NCBI GenBank assembly: GCA_037954235.1
Contig: JBBMOA010000007.1
Location: 18,111,501 to 18,175,500 of the forward strand
Reading direction: 5' to 3'
Source: Aulostomus chinensis
Lineage: Eukaryota; Chordata; Actinopteri; Syngnathiformes; Aulostomidae
Length of the DNA: 64,000 nt
Shown here: positions 51,569 through 63,940 of the stretch, one piece after another
How the letters are laid out: each line of letters opens with the position of its first letter
Position numbering within the stretch: the first letter of the stretch is position 1
The notes under the pieces: model-generated
The model's database searches: none
Seen by the model: the letters and a program-made list of their open reading frames with translations, nothing else
What the model was told of the DNA's origin: nothing
Translations under genes and position numbers: made by a program

Positions 51569-54500
51569 CCCACCAGAACAAACACACCTCTGAAGGCAAT
51601 TCCTCATCTATTTGCAATAGAATGAAGATCGACTGACCTTTAGAAGTTTTAACCAAGTTTTTGAACCTGCGTGTGCACTGCTGTGAGTGAGTACGGAGTG
51701 AAAATGGTAAAATAAATGGTGCCACAGGTATCTGAGACTTGCTCTTATTTGAAAATGGAAGAAATTGTGTTTTGTTCCCTTTAACTCATTTATTCCCCCC
51801 CAAAAATTGCTAATATCACCAAGCAACTGATGACACTGTGAATTATTTCACTCATTCCAGGTGATTAATCGAATACTACTTGAAATTAGGGACAAAATGA
51901 ATAATGGTAAGAGCAGTTTCATTCCTGACCTTGTTCAATTTTTAATGAGCTCAGTACAGTGGAGACTACATTTTATAAATGGAGCTCTATAGGCTCATGT
52001 GAATATTGTAGATAATTAAAATGTGTGTTATTATCTGGATCTCTCTACATCCGCAAGATGGGAAAAAAAAAGGGGGGTCCATCTAGACAAACACAACAGT
52101 ACGGGCTACTCCACCTTGTCGTGAAAGCAGAGTAATAAACAGAGATGAATATATTAAGAAACCCAAGAGACTGGAATCTCTAGAGAGTTCATCAGCTCAT
52201 CATAAGGACCTTTGTGTGCCGTCGCTCTTTGCCTCAGGAAGACGCTTTGAAAAACCTACTGCAGGGTGTCAAGGTTGTACAGACGCGAGATATAAACAGG
52301 AGAAAAAAACATTATCACCGGTTACTGTCGTGAAGTCTGTGTGACAAATCGTCTCCAGCTGCATTGTTTTGACTCGCATGAGAACTTTGACAATTAAACC
52401 TTAACTGGACGTCACAGGAGTTCTCGCAGCTCTGTGACCCTCGTGTCCTGGTATCATTGCATTTCATTTTATTCCTCCAAATTAGCAGTTGTGTGCTATT
52501 CTATGCTATTTGGAGGCCTTGGTTACATTTAATTACTGTGGGTAATGAGAGGAGAGATCCAGACTGAGAGACATAGAGTATTTTTAGATCTTGATCTTGA
52601 TTATCTTACATGTGGCTGTGGCCTCCTCAGATTTTGTAAGACGACTTCCGTATCATCAATGTGATTAAAGCCACTGTGAATTTTTAGCTCTGTAGAATCC
52701 TCAGGTAAATTAATTAACACATTTCAAAACACTTCATAGGTGTTAAAACCTTGTGTGCCAAATTTGTAGTTCAAAACCGAGTTGGCGGTTAATGGTTGCG
52801 CCTGTATCTGTTATTTCAAAAGTCACTGAAAGCTGAAACCCGTTTGTCCCATGCCTGCGCCGAAAGACGAGATTGGTGAGGAGCGTTGAGGGCTTTTCAG
52901 AAAGGCTGTTTTAATGAGCCGCAGATAATGAAATGTTATTTCCGAGCTCGGTGGTCGAATTGCTGTCTAAGAAAAATTGTGTGACTCATTGATCTGTTTG
53001 TGCTTTTCTCATTTACAAAATAAACATCTATTTCTTTCTTCGCTGCGCCATTGTGGATCAGACTTGACTTATATAGCCTAATAAAGTTCCCTGCGTGAGA
53101 CGTGTGTTTTAGTCCCTTTTTTTAATTGGAGAGAAAGCGTGTCTGGGTCTATTTGTGGTCGGTTGCAATGTTGGAAATGCCAGCTGTCACGCATCAAAGC
53201 TCTGCTGGAACAAACTGTTATTTGGCATGTCCCTGCAACTTGTTGAAATGCAATTACTGTGACATACATAGTACGGTTTCACTTGCGCTGTAAAAACTAT
53301 TTTTTCTAAAAAGTTAATTACGTCAAGGTTTAATGAAAACAGATTAGAGATTTGTCTAATCACATTTAAATAAACTGCGGCCTATCAAATATACCGAATA
53401 ATTCCCCAAGAAACAATTTTTAAAAAATTGTCGTGAATTTTTTTCTACATTTCTGTGAAATCAAAGAAAAATCCTTAACACCTACTGGAGCTGTGATTGA
53501 TAGCTGTGGCTGTTCAACAGAGCCTTGAGCCAAGCCCAGTCACATAACGCATGCCCGACATGTCCATCTGGGGCTCAAACCACGGCCCCCCTTGCTCCCT
53601 GCCAGCAGAGAGACCAAGGGACAAGAGGAGGCACAGGGTGTGAAGTCGGGCCTCTTAGGGCTCGAAGGGAAGCGTTCAAAGCCAGCTGGTCTGGCTTTGA
53701 GGTAAATCGATGTGCAGAGTGAAACAAAAGGCAGCTGAAAGAAGGAGAAGAAGAAGAAGAAGAAGTGCAAACAGAAGGAAAGAGAGAGTCAAGAGGGAGG
53801 AGAAGTGGAGATTGGAACAGCAGGTTCTGTGAAGACGTTTGTGCAGCAACAACAAACAGGTGAGAACACAGGTGTCATGAGAATTCCTGACTCCCTGCAC
53901 ACAGAACTGGATGCCAATTGATGGTAACATTCTGTCATGTCTGTTGGAGGTTGTTTTTTTCTAGTGAGTCCAAGATGAGATCTTATTTCTTTTGCGATCA
54001 ATTTGATTTTCCCTATTTATCACAGATCATTGTGACACTTTGTAGGCCGATCTCCCCTCATAGGACTGCACAATCAATTGAAATGTGGCCCACTACAATG
54101 TATATATCACTGGGAGGTGCAGTATTTGTCAAAGCCTTAATTGTGTATCAAAATGTGTTGCCTGTATATCAGATTCTGATTCACCTGTAAGAAAACACCT
54201 TTGTTACAAAAAAGCCACAAAACTACTATTTGAATTGGGATTTCGATGAAATCTACAATACATTGAACATTCCTTCAAATATCGGATTTATTAATGCACT
54301 CCACTCAAAAGGATTGAAATCAGACATTTTTTATGAAAATATTCAGCTCTATCACCCGATATGTCTGACAGCATCAGTCCCTTGTTGCTGCAGTTAGTTT
54401 GAGAAGATGGAGCATTTATGTCAACACAAAGATGCTGCAAGAACCACGACCCAGTAGAATACACTAATGCACAACAGCGAGAATCCTACTTGTAGTATTC

Positions 54501-54807
54501 TTAATAAAAATGTCACCAGACTTTTCTGTGCTGATCATTAAATTATATTTGCAGAATTATTTTAATAAAGTTCTCCAAACTTACTGAAGGCGAGAGCCCC
54601 AGAATTATTTTAACTACACATTCATATAGTTAAGAAACCAATATAGGAATACTATAAATCAAGCAGTATAGCGACCACGATCACAGCGGCATCCCGGTGG
54701 AAGTATTTTCTAATATTTTAGTTGAAAATACTGACGGTAATCCTGTGTATCTACGTTTTTTTTTTTCATTCATGGCCGAATAAATTTTTATGTACCATCA
54801 TGTTGTC

Positions 54808-55118
54808 CAGGTTCAAGTCCTGGCTCGGGCACGGGATCTTCTGTGTGAGTCTGCATGTTCTCCCTGTTCCTGTGCGGGTTCTCTCTGGTACTCCAGCTTC
54901 CTCCCACAGTCCTAAGACATCAAGAGGGGACGAGGCTGATTGATACTCTAAATTGACCGTAGGTGTGACTGTGAGTGTGAATGGTTGTTCGTCTCTGTAT
55001 GTTGGCCCTGCGATGGACTGGTGACCTGTCCAGGGTGAACCCCGCATCTCGCCCGTTGACGCTGGGATAGGCTCCAGCCCCCCCACGACCCTTAATAGGA
55101 ATAAGCGGAAGACAATGG
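54808..55118 (+). mobile_element. tRNA-derived SINE with LINE-type tail, copy 2 (5' truncated)
   Basis: Shares the B box (GGTTCAAGTCCTGG) and the body CTGCATGTTCTCCCTG, CTAAATTGACCGTAGG, GATGGACTGGTGACC and GGGATAGGCTCCAGC with the copies at 9861 and 59847. It ends in ATGGATGGGATGG. The A-box half is missing, so it is 5' truncated. A short ATCATGT on each side may be its target duplication. Confidence 0.8.
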
Positions 55119-55124
55119 ATGGGA

Positions 55125-56947
55125 TGGATCATGTCCTTCAGGGGCCTGAGTTTGCACAGCAGTGCAAAAGAGGATGAAGCAAATTACAGGAAGAGCATAT
55201 AACCTGGACCGGTGTATGGACTCGAGCCAAGCGCAGGACAATGCAGACATGTGTAACAAATTCTGAAGGGAACCTATTATGTTCATTTCCAGCTCTATAT
55301 TTTTATTCTGGGACTCAAGTGGGAAAGCTTTGCATGAGTCATCGTCCAGAAAAATCCTCATTTATCTTTTGCTGGCCCTGCGAAGGCACCGCGTTCATCC
55401 TCTGTTTGGAAAAAAAACAAAACAAAACAAAACCTCGGTCTTAAAGGCCCTTTCCCTGAAATTCCATAATTTGGATTGGCCAATTTGTAGAAGCCTGCTG
55501 AAGGGTGACATCCCATACGTTCTACTTCTGTTTTTTCCACGTGTCAAGACACATGATCTAATAATGTAGAGTAAATTTAATGTGAGCAAGTACATCTCAG
55601 CTGATCTCAGCACAGAAGAACTGAAGGACCAAGGATGATAGCTGGCAAATGAATGGATGCAGAGTTCATTTGGAGCAGATGACCCTTTAAAGACATCCAG
55701 TTTAGAGCAGTCTGCATCCTGAGGGTTTTGCTCTCAGAGATTACATGAACACGTTACCTCATTTTTTTTTGAAGGCAAGGTTTAATGTGGACATCCCATG
55801 TTGAAAGAGACCAAAAATAAGGAGAGGCGTAAAAAGTTCCCTCCGATAAATGCCATACAACTCACGATCAGTTGTGATTTTTTTTTGATGATAGAGAATG
55901 AACATGTTAAACTATTGTCACAATTTAAATTAAAAAAAAACAACTTCTATCATCCTCTTTTCCTCTAAAGACCAACAGAGAACAGCTGACCACTACTTCG
56001 CTTAGCACAATGAATGGTAGTGGATGGGCAGGTTAGCATACCTCTGTCTTGCCCGCTAAGCTTCCTAATCATGTAGTTCCTACTATGTGCTTTCTGGTTC
56101 AAATAGGTCAGGCTCAGGATGTTGGTTGGTACAGAGTAATCCTCATCATCCTGTCTTTCAAAGTCATCCATTATAAGAAGTAGCAGTAGCTCTTCTAGTC
56201 ATCAATAAACTTTTGGTGTGCTTTGTTAAATGAGTGCACCCAGTTAGAAAAGTAGTTCCAGCTATGTATCCGACTCTAAAACGATAATAGCTCTGGATTT
56301 TACATCTTAATTCATGATGAATGTTTTACACAGCAAAAGACTATTTTGGAGAAACCTGCTGTTCCACAACTATTCTTTGTGCTAAGCTAACAAGCAGTCA
56401 GTGGGTCTTGGTAGATCTCAGTTACCTACTGCACACACAGAGGAGAAAAAGTATCTGTCTTCTTATATTATCTTAATTTTGTATATCTGTCTCCCAAAAA
56501 ATTGGCGTGATCCTGTAAGGTTAGTTGATTAGGCCCCTCAGCATAAAGCACTGAGAAATTTAGAGCGATGATGAAGATGGTGTTAAACTGTGAAAAAGGT
56601 AGCAGGATAATCTAGAAAACATACTATACTACACAAAAACAAATAAGTACATGAAACTGCAGCCAAAATACCTCATGTTGCACTTGTGTCCATGCGGTGT
56701 GATGAAACAGACTGTCACTGGAAGAGGATGTCTCCACATTTACTTCTATTCAGCTGAGGAAACGGTGTCATCGAACCAGTGCTTCTGTTTTTGAACAGCT
56801 GTACATGTTTTTTTTGTAACTCCTATACTAGAGAGAGTTGAGAATTTTAAAATTAAAGTAAGTTGGTATGGTGTCACTGTTCAAATTTATTTATTTGTTA
56901 CAGTGAGGACAGGAATAGTTGAGAGGAAAGCTTTTGTGCAACTTAAC
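55125..56947. other. Intergenic stretch with old repeat remnants
   Basis: No gene recognised. An AAAAC tract lies at about 55408-55432. At 55960-56420 there are words of the degenerate fish repeat also seen at 12830-13120 (GCTTAGCACAATGAATGG, GTGCTAAGCTAACAAGC). Confidence 0.5.
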
Positions 56948-56984
<37 letters not shown>

Positions 56985-56990
56985 CACACA
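56948..56990. repeat. (CT)n(TA)n(CA)n compound microsatellite
   Basis: TC repeats pass directly into TA repeats and then a short CACA run. Confidence 0.95.
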
Positions 56991-57894
56991 CTGCAGCAAT
57001 TTCTTATTAAGCAATTACATCAGAGTTATCGTCTTACATGCTGTATTTAAATGTAATAACTGATTTAATGTTTTTGGCTGGATTATAGTTCAGTATCAGA
57101 AACAGAAAATGGAGAAAAAATAATTATGTCACAGAAATCGAAGTGGGCTAAAAAAATGACGTTGCTCTATCCCTTTTTGTAGAAGAACCTCACTGTCATT
57201 TGAGCAAGTGTACAATGGAATTGCAAACTTCACATGGAGCGTCTTTAATTAATAAATACATTAATTAATTGAGTAAACAAAGTCTATACATACCTATTAT
57301 ATATACAGTAACTTTGTGTGATAGCTAAACCTGGTCAGTGCCTGAGTGCCTCCTAATGCCAGTGAAAACAGTCCATCAAGCACCACACCTCCTCTGAGCC
57401 TGCAATACACGTGACTTGCTCATATGAGAGTCGAAGAGTTCCCGCCTTCTTTTTTAATTGGTTGTTTAGCAGACGCTGAACTTTTCAATTGGATGAAGGA
57501 ACCGCCCATCAAATCAAATTCCATTTCTGTTGTCTTAGAGATATGACGTCAAATGTATCTAATGTGATGAGGCTGAGCCGAGTAATTTGGAAAAGTAGTT
57601 GGCCAAAATCAGGCTTGAAGTGACAGAAAACAGATTCAGTAAATGTTTCTTCCAAGAGACACTGTTTTTGTTCATGTTAATGCCAAAGTTTCCCTGAGGT
57701 CAGGATTGTTTTTACTGTAACAGGCTCACCCTTTGGGCGGATTTGGAACAGAGTTACTATTATATAGCTAAGTCAAAGTGTTAGCATGTAGGCTAACGCT
57801 ATAAACCATGTCGACTTCTCACGTTACTTGCGGTTTTTAAGTTTCCAATATAAACACAGACAGTTACTACTAGCTGTAATGTTTTTTTGAACTG

Positions 57895-57898
<4 letters not shown>

Positions 57899-57937
<39 letters not shown>

Positions 57938-57990
57938 CGAGAGAGAGAGGGAGAGAGAGAGAAGGGGAGGGAGGGAAGGAGAGAGAGAGC
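57899..57990. repeat. (GT)n(GA)n compound microsatellite
   Basis: About 18 GT units, then GA-rich sequence with GGGA interruptions, just upstream of the CpG-rich segment. Confidence 0.95.
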
Positions 57991-58079
57991 TCGTCAGATG
58001 AGGGGAGGAGTCTCTCACTGACAAGAGGGAGACTGGCTTTTCTGAGTTTGTCAGCTCCCCCTAAAATAGCAGTCAGCGT

Positions 58080-58540
58080 GTAAATGTGAACTGAAATTAC
58101 GTTTATCCACTGGAGCCACCGATATAGAGTGTCTATATACAGCGGCTGACTTGGGAGTAAAGGTGAGTAACGGAAATAGAAACAATAATGTTGCGGTGTG
58201 TGGCAGCGGCAGATACAGTGAGTGTGTGTATGTGTATGTCTGTGTGTGTCTGTGTGTGTATGTGTGTGAGAGAGAGCGTAACGTTAGAAAAGCACAAGAG
58301 GGAGGCGTAGAGTGGCTTTGGGAGACCGGGAGACGTTAAAAGTACATCAACTTATCTTCCTGGCGGTACATGTTAACGGCGACTCGTGTCACACTGTAAC
58401 ATTTTTACGCCGTTTAATCGTAACGTTTTCACGACGTTAACTCGTGAGGGATGCAGTCAGGAGCGCGCGCGCTGTTGATATTAGTGAATTATTAGAAACT
58501 TTTTTTGTTTTGTTTTTGTTTTTGTTGGCGGTTCGCAGCG
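58080..58540 (+). promoter_or_regulatory. CpG-rich promoter-like segment with a splice donor (possible mef2a non-coding first exon)
   Basis: CpGs are dense from 58100 to 58540 (AACGGCGACTCG near 58376, TTTACGCCGTTTAATCG near 58405, GGAGCGCGCGCGCTG near 58460). A consensus plus-strand donor, GTAAAG|GTGAGTAAC, falls with the exon end at 58162. No coding sequence follows within the window. In human, MEF2A is the next plus-strand gene after TTC23 and LRRC28, so a non-coding mef2a first exon is the best guess. That identification is inference only. A (GT)n tract at 58208-58270 interrupts the segment. Confidence 0.45.
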
Positions 58541-59833
58541 TAATACAGTTCTTCAGTATGACCCACTGGTGAAATATTATCCTAAAATCTCTCTCTTGAG
58601 TTCAATTCGATATTGAAGGTGTAATATACTGTACTTTGTTCAACAGGCGAGTAGTCTGAGTAAAATAGTAGTTATTGCGTCGGTGATATCACTGTTGTAT
58701 CACAGGGCTACAGTTAAGTGAGTGGCAGCGTTAGCAACACATGCCAACCTCTCACAACATATTTTGTTTTTCCTTGTTCACATACTAGCGCAGCTAGTGC
58801 TTTTGTCTCTGTGGCATCACTTACAGCATGAAAGTTGCAGTCAGTGTTGTTAGTTTTTATTTAGGAGCATCTAAGTCGTGTGGCATCAACTCATAATTTA
58901 TCTGTTATTCTTGAACTGTTGTGTCTAAGCTTTGTAGTTGTTACCTGGATATAAAGCAGTTTAAACCCAATCATCACTGAGTTTTAATTGGGAATTACGG
59001 GGACAGTTAAAACTGAAAATACCAGTTAAAGAGCCCCTGATCAGGTGAAGTAATGTGCAATATGTTGGAGAGATCAATTGACATTTACACTTAAACACAG
59101 TATGCATGAGATAAGCTCCATGAATGTTTTGGTAATTGAGCCTCTGAGGGAGAGTCTTTGCTCTCTGGTTGCTCTTTGATTCTCCTTGTGGCCTGAACCC
59201 CCTTTTTGGAGTGGCTCGTGACATGACCTTCTCAAATGTCTCCAGTGTGGACTGCCTTAATGTGAATCATTTTGATTGTTTAAATAAGAAATACCATTCA
59301 TTGATCCTATATTTTTTTCCTCTTGGGTATGTTAAAAGCATTTTTAAATTTAGAAGTCTCAGTACATTTTTTTGGGTCAGTCGCCTGACATGTTCCAACT
59401 TGTGGAAAGTGTTTTGTTATTTGTGGATCAAATCCAAAGTATGTATGAACATTCTTAATAGCAAAATATACTTAACATTTTTTTCCCTTTAACCTCAACA
59501 ATAAATATTTTACCTCCTTCCATACATCCCTCACATTCTATTGATGTATTTTATTTTTAAATACGCATTTGAGAGAGCATATGAAAACAGGTAAATGAAA
59601 AAAGTTCATGCCTGATTGAGCTGGATTTTGCCTTTTCAATAACATAAGGGAAATAGAATCACCTTGTCTGAAGCAATTTTGAAATAGCAGATGTGGAACT
59701 CACATGAACGTTTAGCCCCCCCGCCAAGAGGAGCAGAAGAAGAAGCTTTTTCATTCATTTATAAGCTTTAAAAATAAATGGGCCAAATGAAATGAAACAA
59801 GTGCAAGAATTTGAAATAATGTTTTTGGACTTA
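58541..59833. other. Non-coding stretch downstream of the CpG-rich segment
   Basis: AT-rich unique sequence, possibly intronic if the upstream donor is used. No exon recognised. The 107-codon frame at 59169-59492 is Phe/Leu/Ser-rich with no family signature. Confidence 0.5.
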
Positions 59834-59846
59834 GAGGTGTCAGAGC

Positions 59847-60217
59847 GGCGGCATGGTGGTACAGTAGTTAGCACTGTCGCCTCACAGCAAGAAGATTCTG
59901 GGTTTGAGCCCCGGCTCGGATGTGGGTTTTCCGTGTGGAGTCTGCATGTTCTCCCTGTGCCTGCGTGGGTTCTCTCTGGGTACTCCAGCTTCCTCCCACA
60001 GTCCAAAGACATCAAGAGGGGACGAGGCTGATTGATACTCTAAATTGACCGTAGGTGTGGCTGTGAGTGTCTGTCTATATGTGTTGGCACTGCGATGGAC
60101 TGGCGACCCGTCCAGGGGGAACTCCGCCTCATGGCCAAAAGCTGCTGGGATAGGCTCCAGCCCCCCCCCCCCCCCCCGTGACCCTTAACAGGATAAGAGG
60201 TAGAAAATGGATGGATG
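59847..60217 (+). mobile_element. tRNA-derived SINE with LINE-type tail, copy 3 (full length)
   Basis: Full-length relative of the 9861 copy: A-box-like GGTACAGTAGTTAGCA, CACAGCAAGAAG, B box GGTTTGAGCCCCGG, the shared body, and a tail of ATGGATGGA. Target-site duplication GAGGTGTCAGAGC (13 bp) lies at 59834-59846 and 60218-60230. A 17-base C-run (60161-60177) has expanded where the other copies have only five to seven Cs. Confidence 0.88.
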
Positions 60218-60230
60218 GAGGTGTCAGAGC

Positions 60231-63200
60231 TTTGTTTTGGGGCAAAGCTCAAGCCCCTCATGATGCACCCTTTTCCTCTGTAGTGATAAAATAGTGCCTG
60301 TACCTGAAGGGTTGAGTGCCACCTACTGCTCATGATCAATTCCTGATACCTGCAGGATGAAAAATTCAATGTTGTTTCACAGGTTTTCTGTTAGAAATAA
60401 TTTACGATACATAAGGATGGACTATGACTTTGTTGAAACATCACCTCTGCAGCTCCAGTTATGTTTATACAATGCTTGTCTCATGGTGGAGGGGTGTTGC
60501 ATAGTTAGAACCTGTCACATTTTGGGGCAGATGCATTTAACATAGTGAAAAAGGTCAACTTCTTACTGAAGCGTTCTCTTCTTAGTTCCCCTCTAATGTA
60601 TTTCCTCAGGGACACTAGTTCAGCAGCAGTTTTATTATCCTTTGTCCAGCTCAGTCCTGATGGTATGTATATTACCACGTACCATACCCGCTGGTTGCCA
60701 GTGATATTGAAAGCAAAGCAGTAAAGCACTCTCCAATCTACAGTCATTAGCTTCCATGCTGCCCTGGGCCTCGCTAGTAATGGGCCTTGTTGCTCATGAT
60801 CCACATCACGTGAGCTTTTATGTGTCATGTGTGGATGAAGGATTCTTTCAACACCACTGAAATTAATCTCATTTCAACAATTTATGTCATATATTAGTCA
60901 CTGGAATGAATACATATCTATGGAGGCACAGATAGGGCTATTATAAATGTTGTTCTTATGCAGGCATTGAACTGTTGCTCTAACCTCAGAGACCCTTAAT
61001 GTTCTGCTTGTGCCATTATGGGAGTATACAGGGAGGTTTGTTAATATGACTGTTAGAATCCCTTCTGTATCATTTAATCAGTGATGTGAAATAGATGGCT
61101 GATACTCCATGATGACGACCACTGTTTATTAAATGTTTTAGCCTTATTACATGTTGTGTTTGTGTGCCCCGCTTGTCTCCGTAAATGTGCATTTGTTCGT
61201 GTCAGCGTCTTTGCACACGTTCTCAGTGGAAAGGGAGAAATGAGAGGTGGTGATGGTGTGAGGAACGGGCAGCTGCAGCATCTTTTGCTGCACTCTTCAT
61301 CCCACTTCAATCTCAGTTTCTCAGCTTCTCCTTCCAGGAGAAATGTGGAGTGTGTGGGCGAGTCGGATCTGCAATTAACGCTGGTTGTCAGAAAGAGAAT
61401 GCTGGCGTTTACACGATGCCTCTGAATCACTGAGTGAAAGTCTTTCACCACCACTCTTCTCCTCCCAGGACATTTTTCCAAGGAGGACAAAACACCAGAA
61501 AGCTGAAAGCCAGGGGTGCACTGAATAAAAAATGAGAGATAGGAGCTGCACATTCTTGGTCCAATAAAAAGGATACAGTTTCTTTGATTGTTTGGTAAGC
61601 CAAGATGTTCTTTTATCCTGAAAATGAAGCTATGGAATGACAGCAATTGAATTAGAATTGTTTATATCCTTCTATATGATTTAGGAATCTCTTTTTAATA
61701 TTTGTCCTGTCTTTAACAATTCTTTGTGCTGTATTGAAGTGGCAAGGCTGATAGTCATGTCTGTAGCACACCTTTGACAAATATATTTTCTGGCAGTTGC
61801 TTAGTTATGTTGGTAAAATCAGCTACACCAAGGTCCAAAACATCAGAATGTTTGTGTTAGTGAGCAGGATGAACGGACTGAGGGAATTAATTGTCTTCCT
61901 GTCCTTTTCTTGGCATTGACAAGTCTTTATTTTTTTGTAAACTCTGGCATGCTGGCATTGGTGTCTGTCTTTTTAAGATCATGAGAAAAAACAAGATCAC
62001 TGGCAAGATAAGGCTCGGTAAGCCTTCTCCTTGACTATCAAAAGCATCTTAGTAACATGATTCATTGTTTATTGGAGCTCTATCATCAATATGGAGATTC
62101 CAGCATTCTCCTGTGAGACCTGGAGGTCGGATGCAGAATCTTGAGCCTGGCAGATAATGTTTGAGACCACAGTTAACTGTAGACTAAAGACATAAAATGT
62201 GTACCTCTTTATTGGTAAACAAATGATATGGTTTATTAATGGATAGTTCCAGTGTCACTTTCCAGCAATCACATCTGAATTACAGTTTGAATATGAAGCA
62301 GAAACTTTATATCGTTTGGTTTTAAGATGCGAGACACAATTTTATGATTCCTTTTTTTCTGAGTTTGGTGAATATTAAATCGGTCAGTCTGTGTGGGCTT
62401 TTCAGACGGCTGCTAGGAGGCCCTCTATTCAATTTTTGGCCCTCACCTGTGTATACGTGTACTGTCCATATTAGACAGGACGTTCATGGACTGGGTGTGA
62501 GCGTCTACACTTTGCCCTGGGTGTCAGACATCATTAAAGTGCTAAAAACACATTAATATTTGTGGTTGTTTGAAAGAATACTATTGTTTTTAATATTTAA
62601 AAATGACAATGAACTAAGTTAATACAAGGCTAGAGGAATAAGTCTTAAAAGGCTAAAAAAAAACTGAATTAGCATTTTACCATTTCCCTTGTCTCAAATT
62701 CAATGGATTTTTGAATGATTTTCATGTTAAATGCCTGAAATAAGGTGTGTGGTTAACACAAGCTGAAGATATTTTCACATGTCAGTGGCATAAGATTAGA
62801 ATTTTGATGTCGGTTGGTATCAAGTGGAAAAATGAGACTAAGGAGATTGTCGTTGATATAATGCGTGAAACTAGTTATGGTTAAAGCCATACATCTGTGG
62901 TGCAGTTCATTCAATGCACAATGTTATACTTGAAAAGATTTCATTTACTGTTCAAAAATGATAGAAGTAGTGGTGATAAGTGAAGATTATCTTGCAAAAC
63001 AAACCTGTGCTTAAACATTTTTCTGTTTCAGATTTTATGTTCAGTAATAATCCAAAATCCAATAAAAAAAATCTCATTGGCCTTCCAGGTTGGCCTACAA
63101 AATTATGTAATCCTCAAAGCACACTGTTGAAATAGCCCGTTACAATCTCATTCTCTTAATAAGAAGTACTTTTTAACTCTGGAATGTTTTGGTAATAAAG

Positions 63201-63740
63201 TTAAAAATGACCCAGATGTCTCATGCAGACAGAAACTTTGACTGTATGGTGTTGTTGAGGCACTCTAATAGTTTGCCCTAATCTCTCAGGGTGAATGTAT
63301 TACTCGCTGAGGCACTGTTTGTATAGCAAGACAGCTAGCAGTGACCTTTCAACTGTCCTGCCCTTGACTGGGACCTCTGGTGGTAAGCCACCGTGTTTGG
63401 CTCACTCAGCACATGTGCTGCTGCTGAGCAGGGTAGAGCAGCTTAAGGCCGAGCACCATCTTTTCCTGTCTCCACTGCTCTTCCAAATGAGGCCTGACTG
63501 GAGGTCCCCTCACCTCGTCCACCTGGACCACACAGGAGAATCAGCAGGAAGATCCTCAAGCAGAGCCATGCTCTAAATCTGCTGTTAATCTGCTTTCACT
63601 GGTACCATCCAAGTCCCTCTCTCAGTCAACAGCCATACCGCTGAAGACTTAAACAAACAGGACATAAGTCATGAGAATCTTCACTGTCATTGTACTCTTG
63701 TACAGAAATTTTATGGAAGCACAAAACCCCTAAAAAAAAA
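60231..63740. other. Non-coding stretch without recognised features
   Basis: AT-rich unique sequence. A 190-codon minus-strand frame at 61074-61646 has no recognisable domain and a composition typical of chance frames. No repeat, RNA gene or exon was identified. Confidence 0.55.
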
Positions 63741-63790
63741 AGTATGTATGTACATGTGTGTGTATGTATGTATGTATGTATGTATGTATG

Positions 63791-63862
<72 letters not shown>

Positions 63863-63904
63863 TATATATAAAGTATATATATACATATATATAAAGTGTA
63901 TATA

Positions 63905-63940
<36 letters not shown>

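Larger units (their letters stand above)
48593..54800. other. Intergenic stretch, third part of the gene desert
   Basis: No gene recognised. It holds a 15-base C-run (49108-49122), a (CA)n tract (50496-50528), a perfect hairpin (51513-51568), candidate conserved blocks (about 51840-52060 and 52780-53090) and an (AAG)n tract (about 53744-53765). The 107-codon minus-strand frame at 50747-51070 shows no family signature. Confidence 0.55.
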
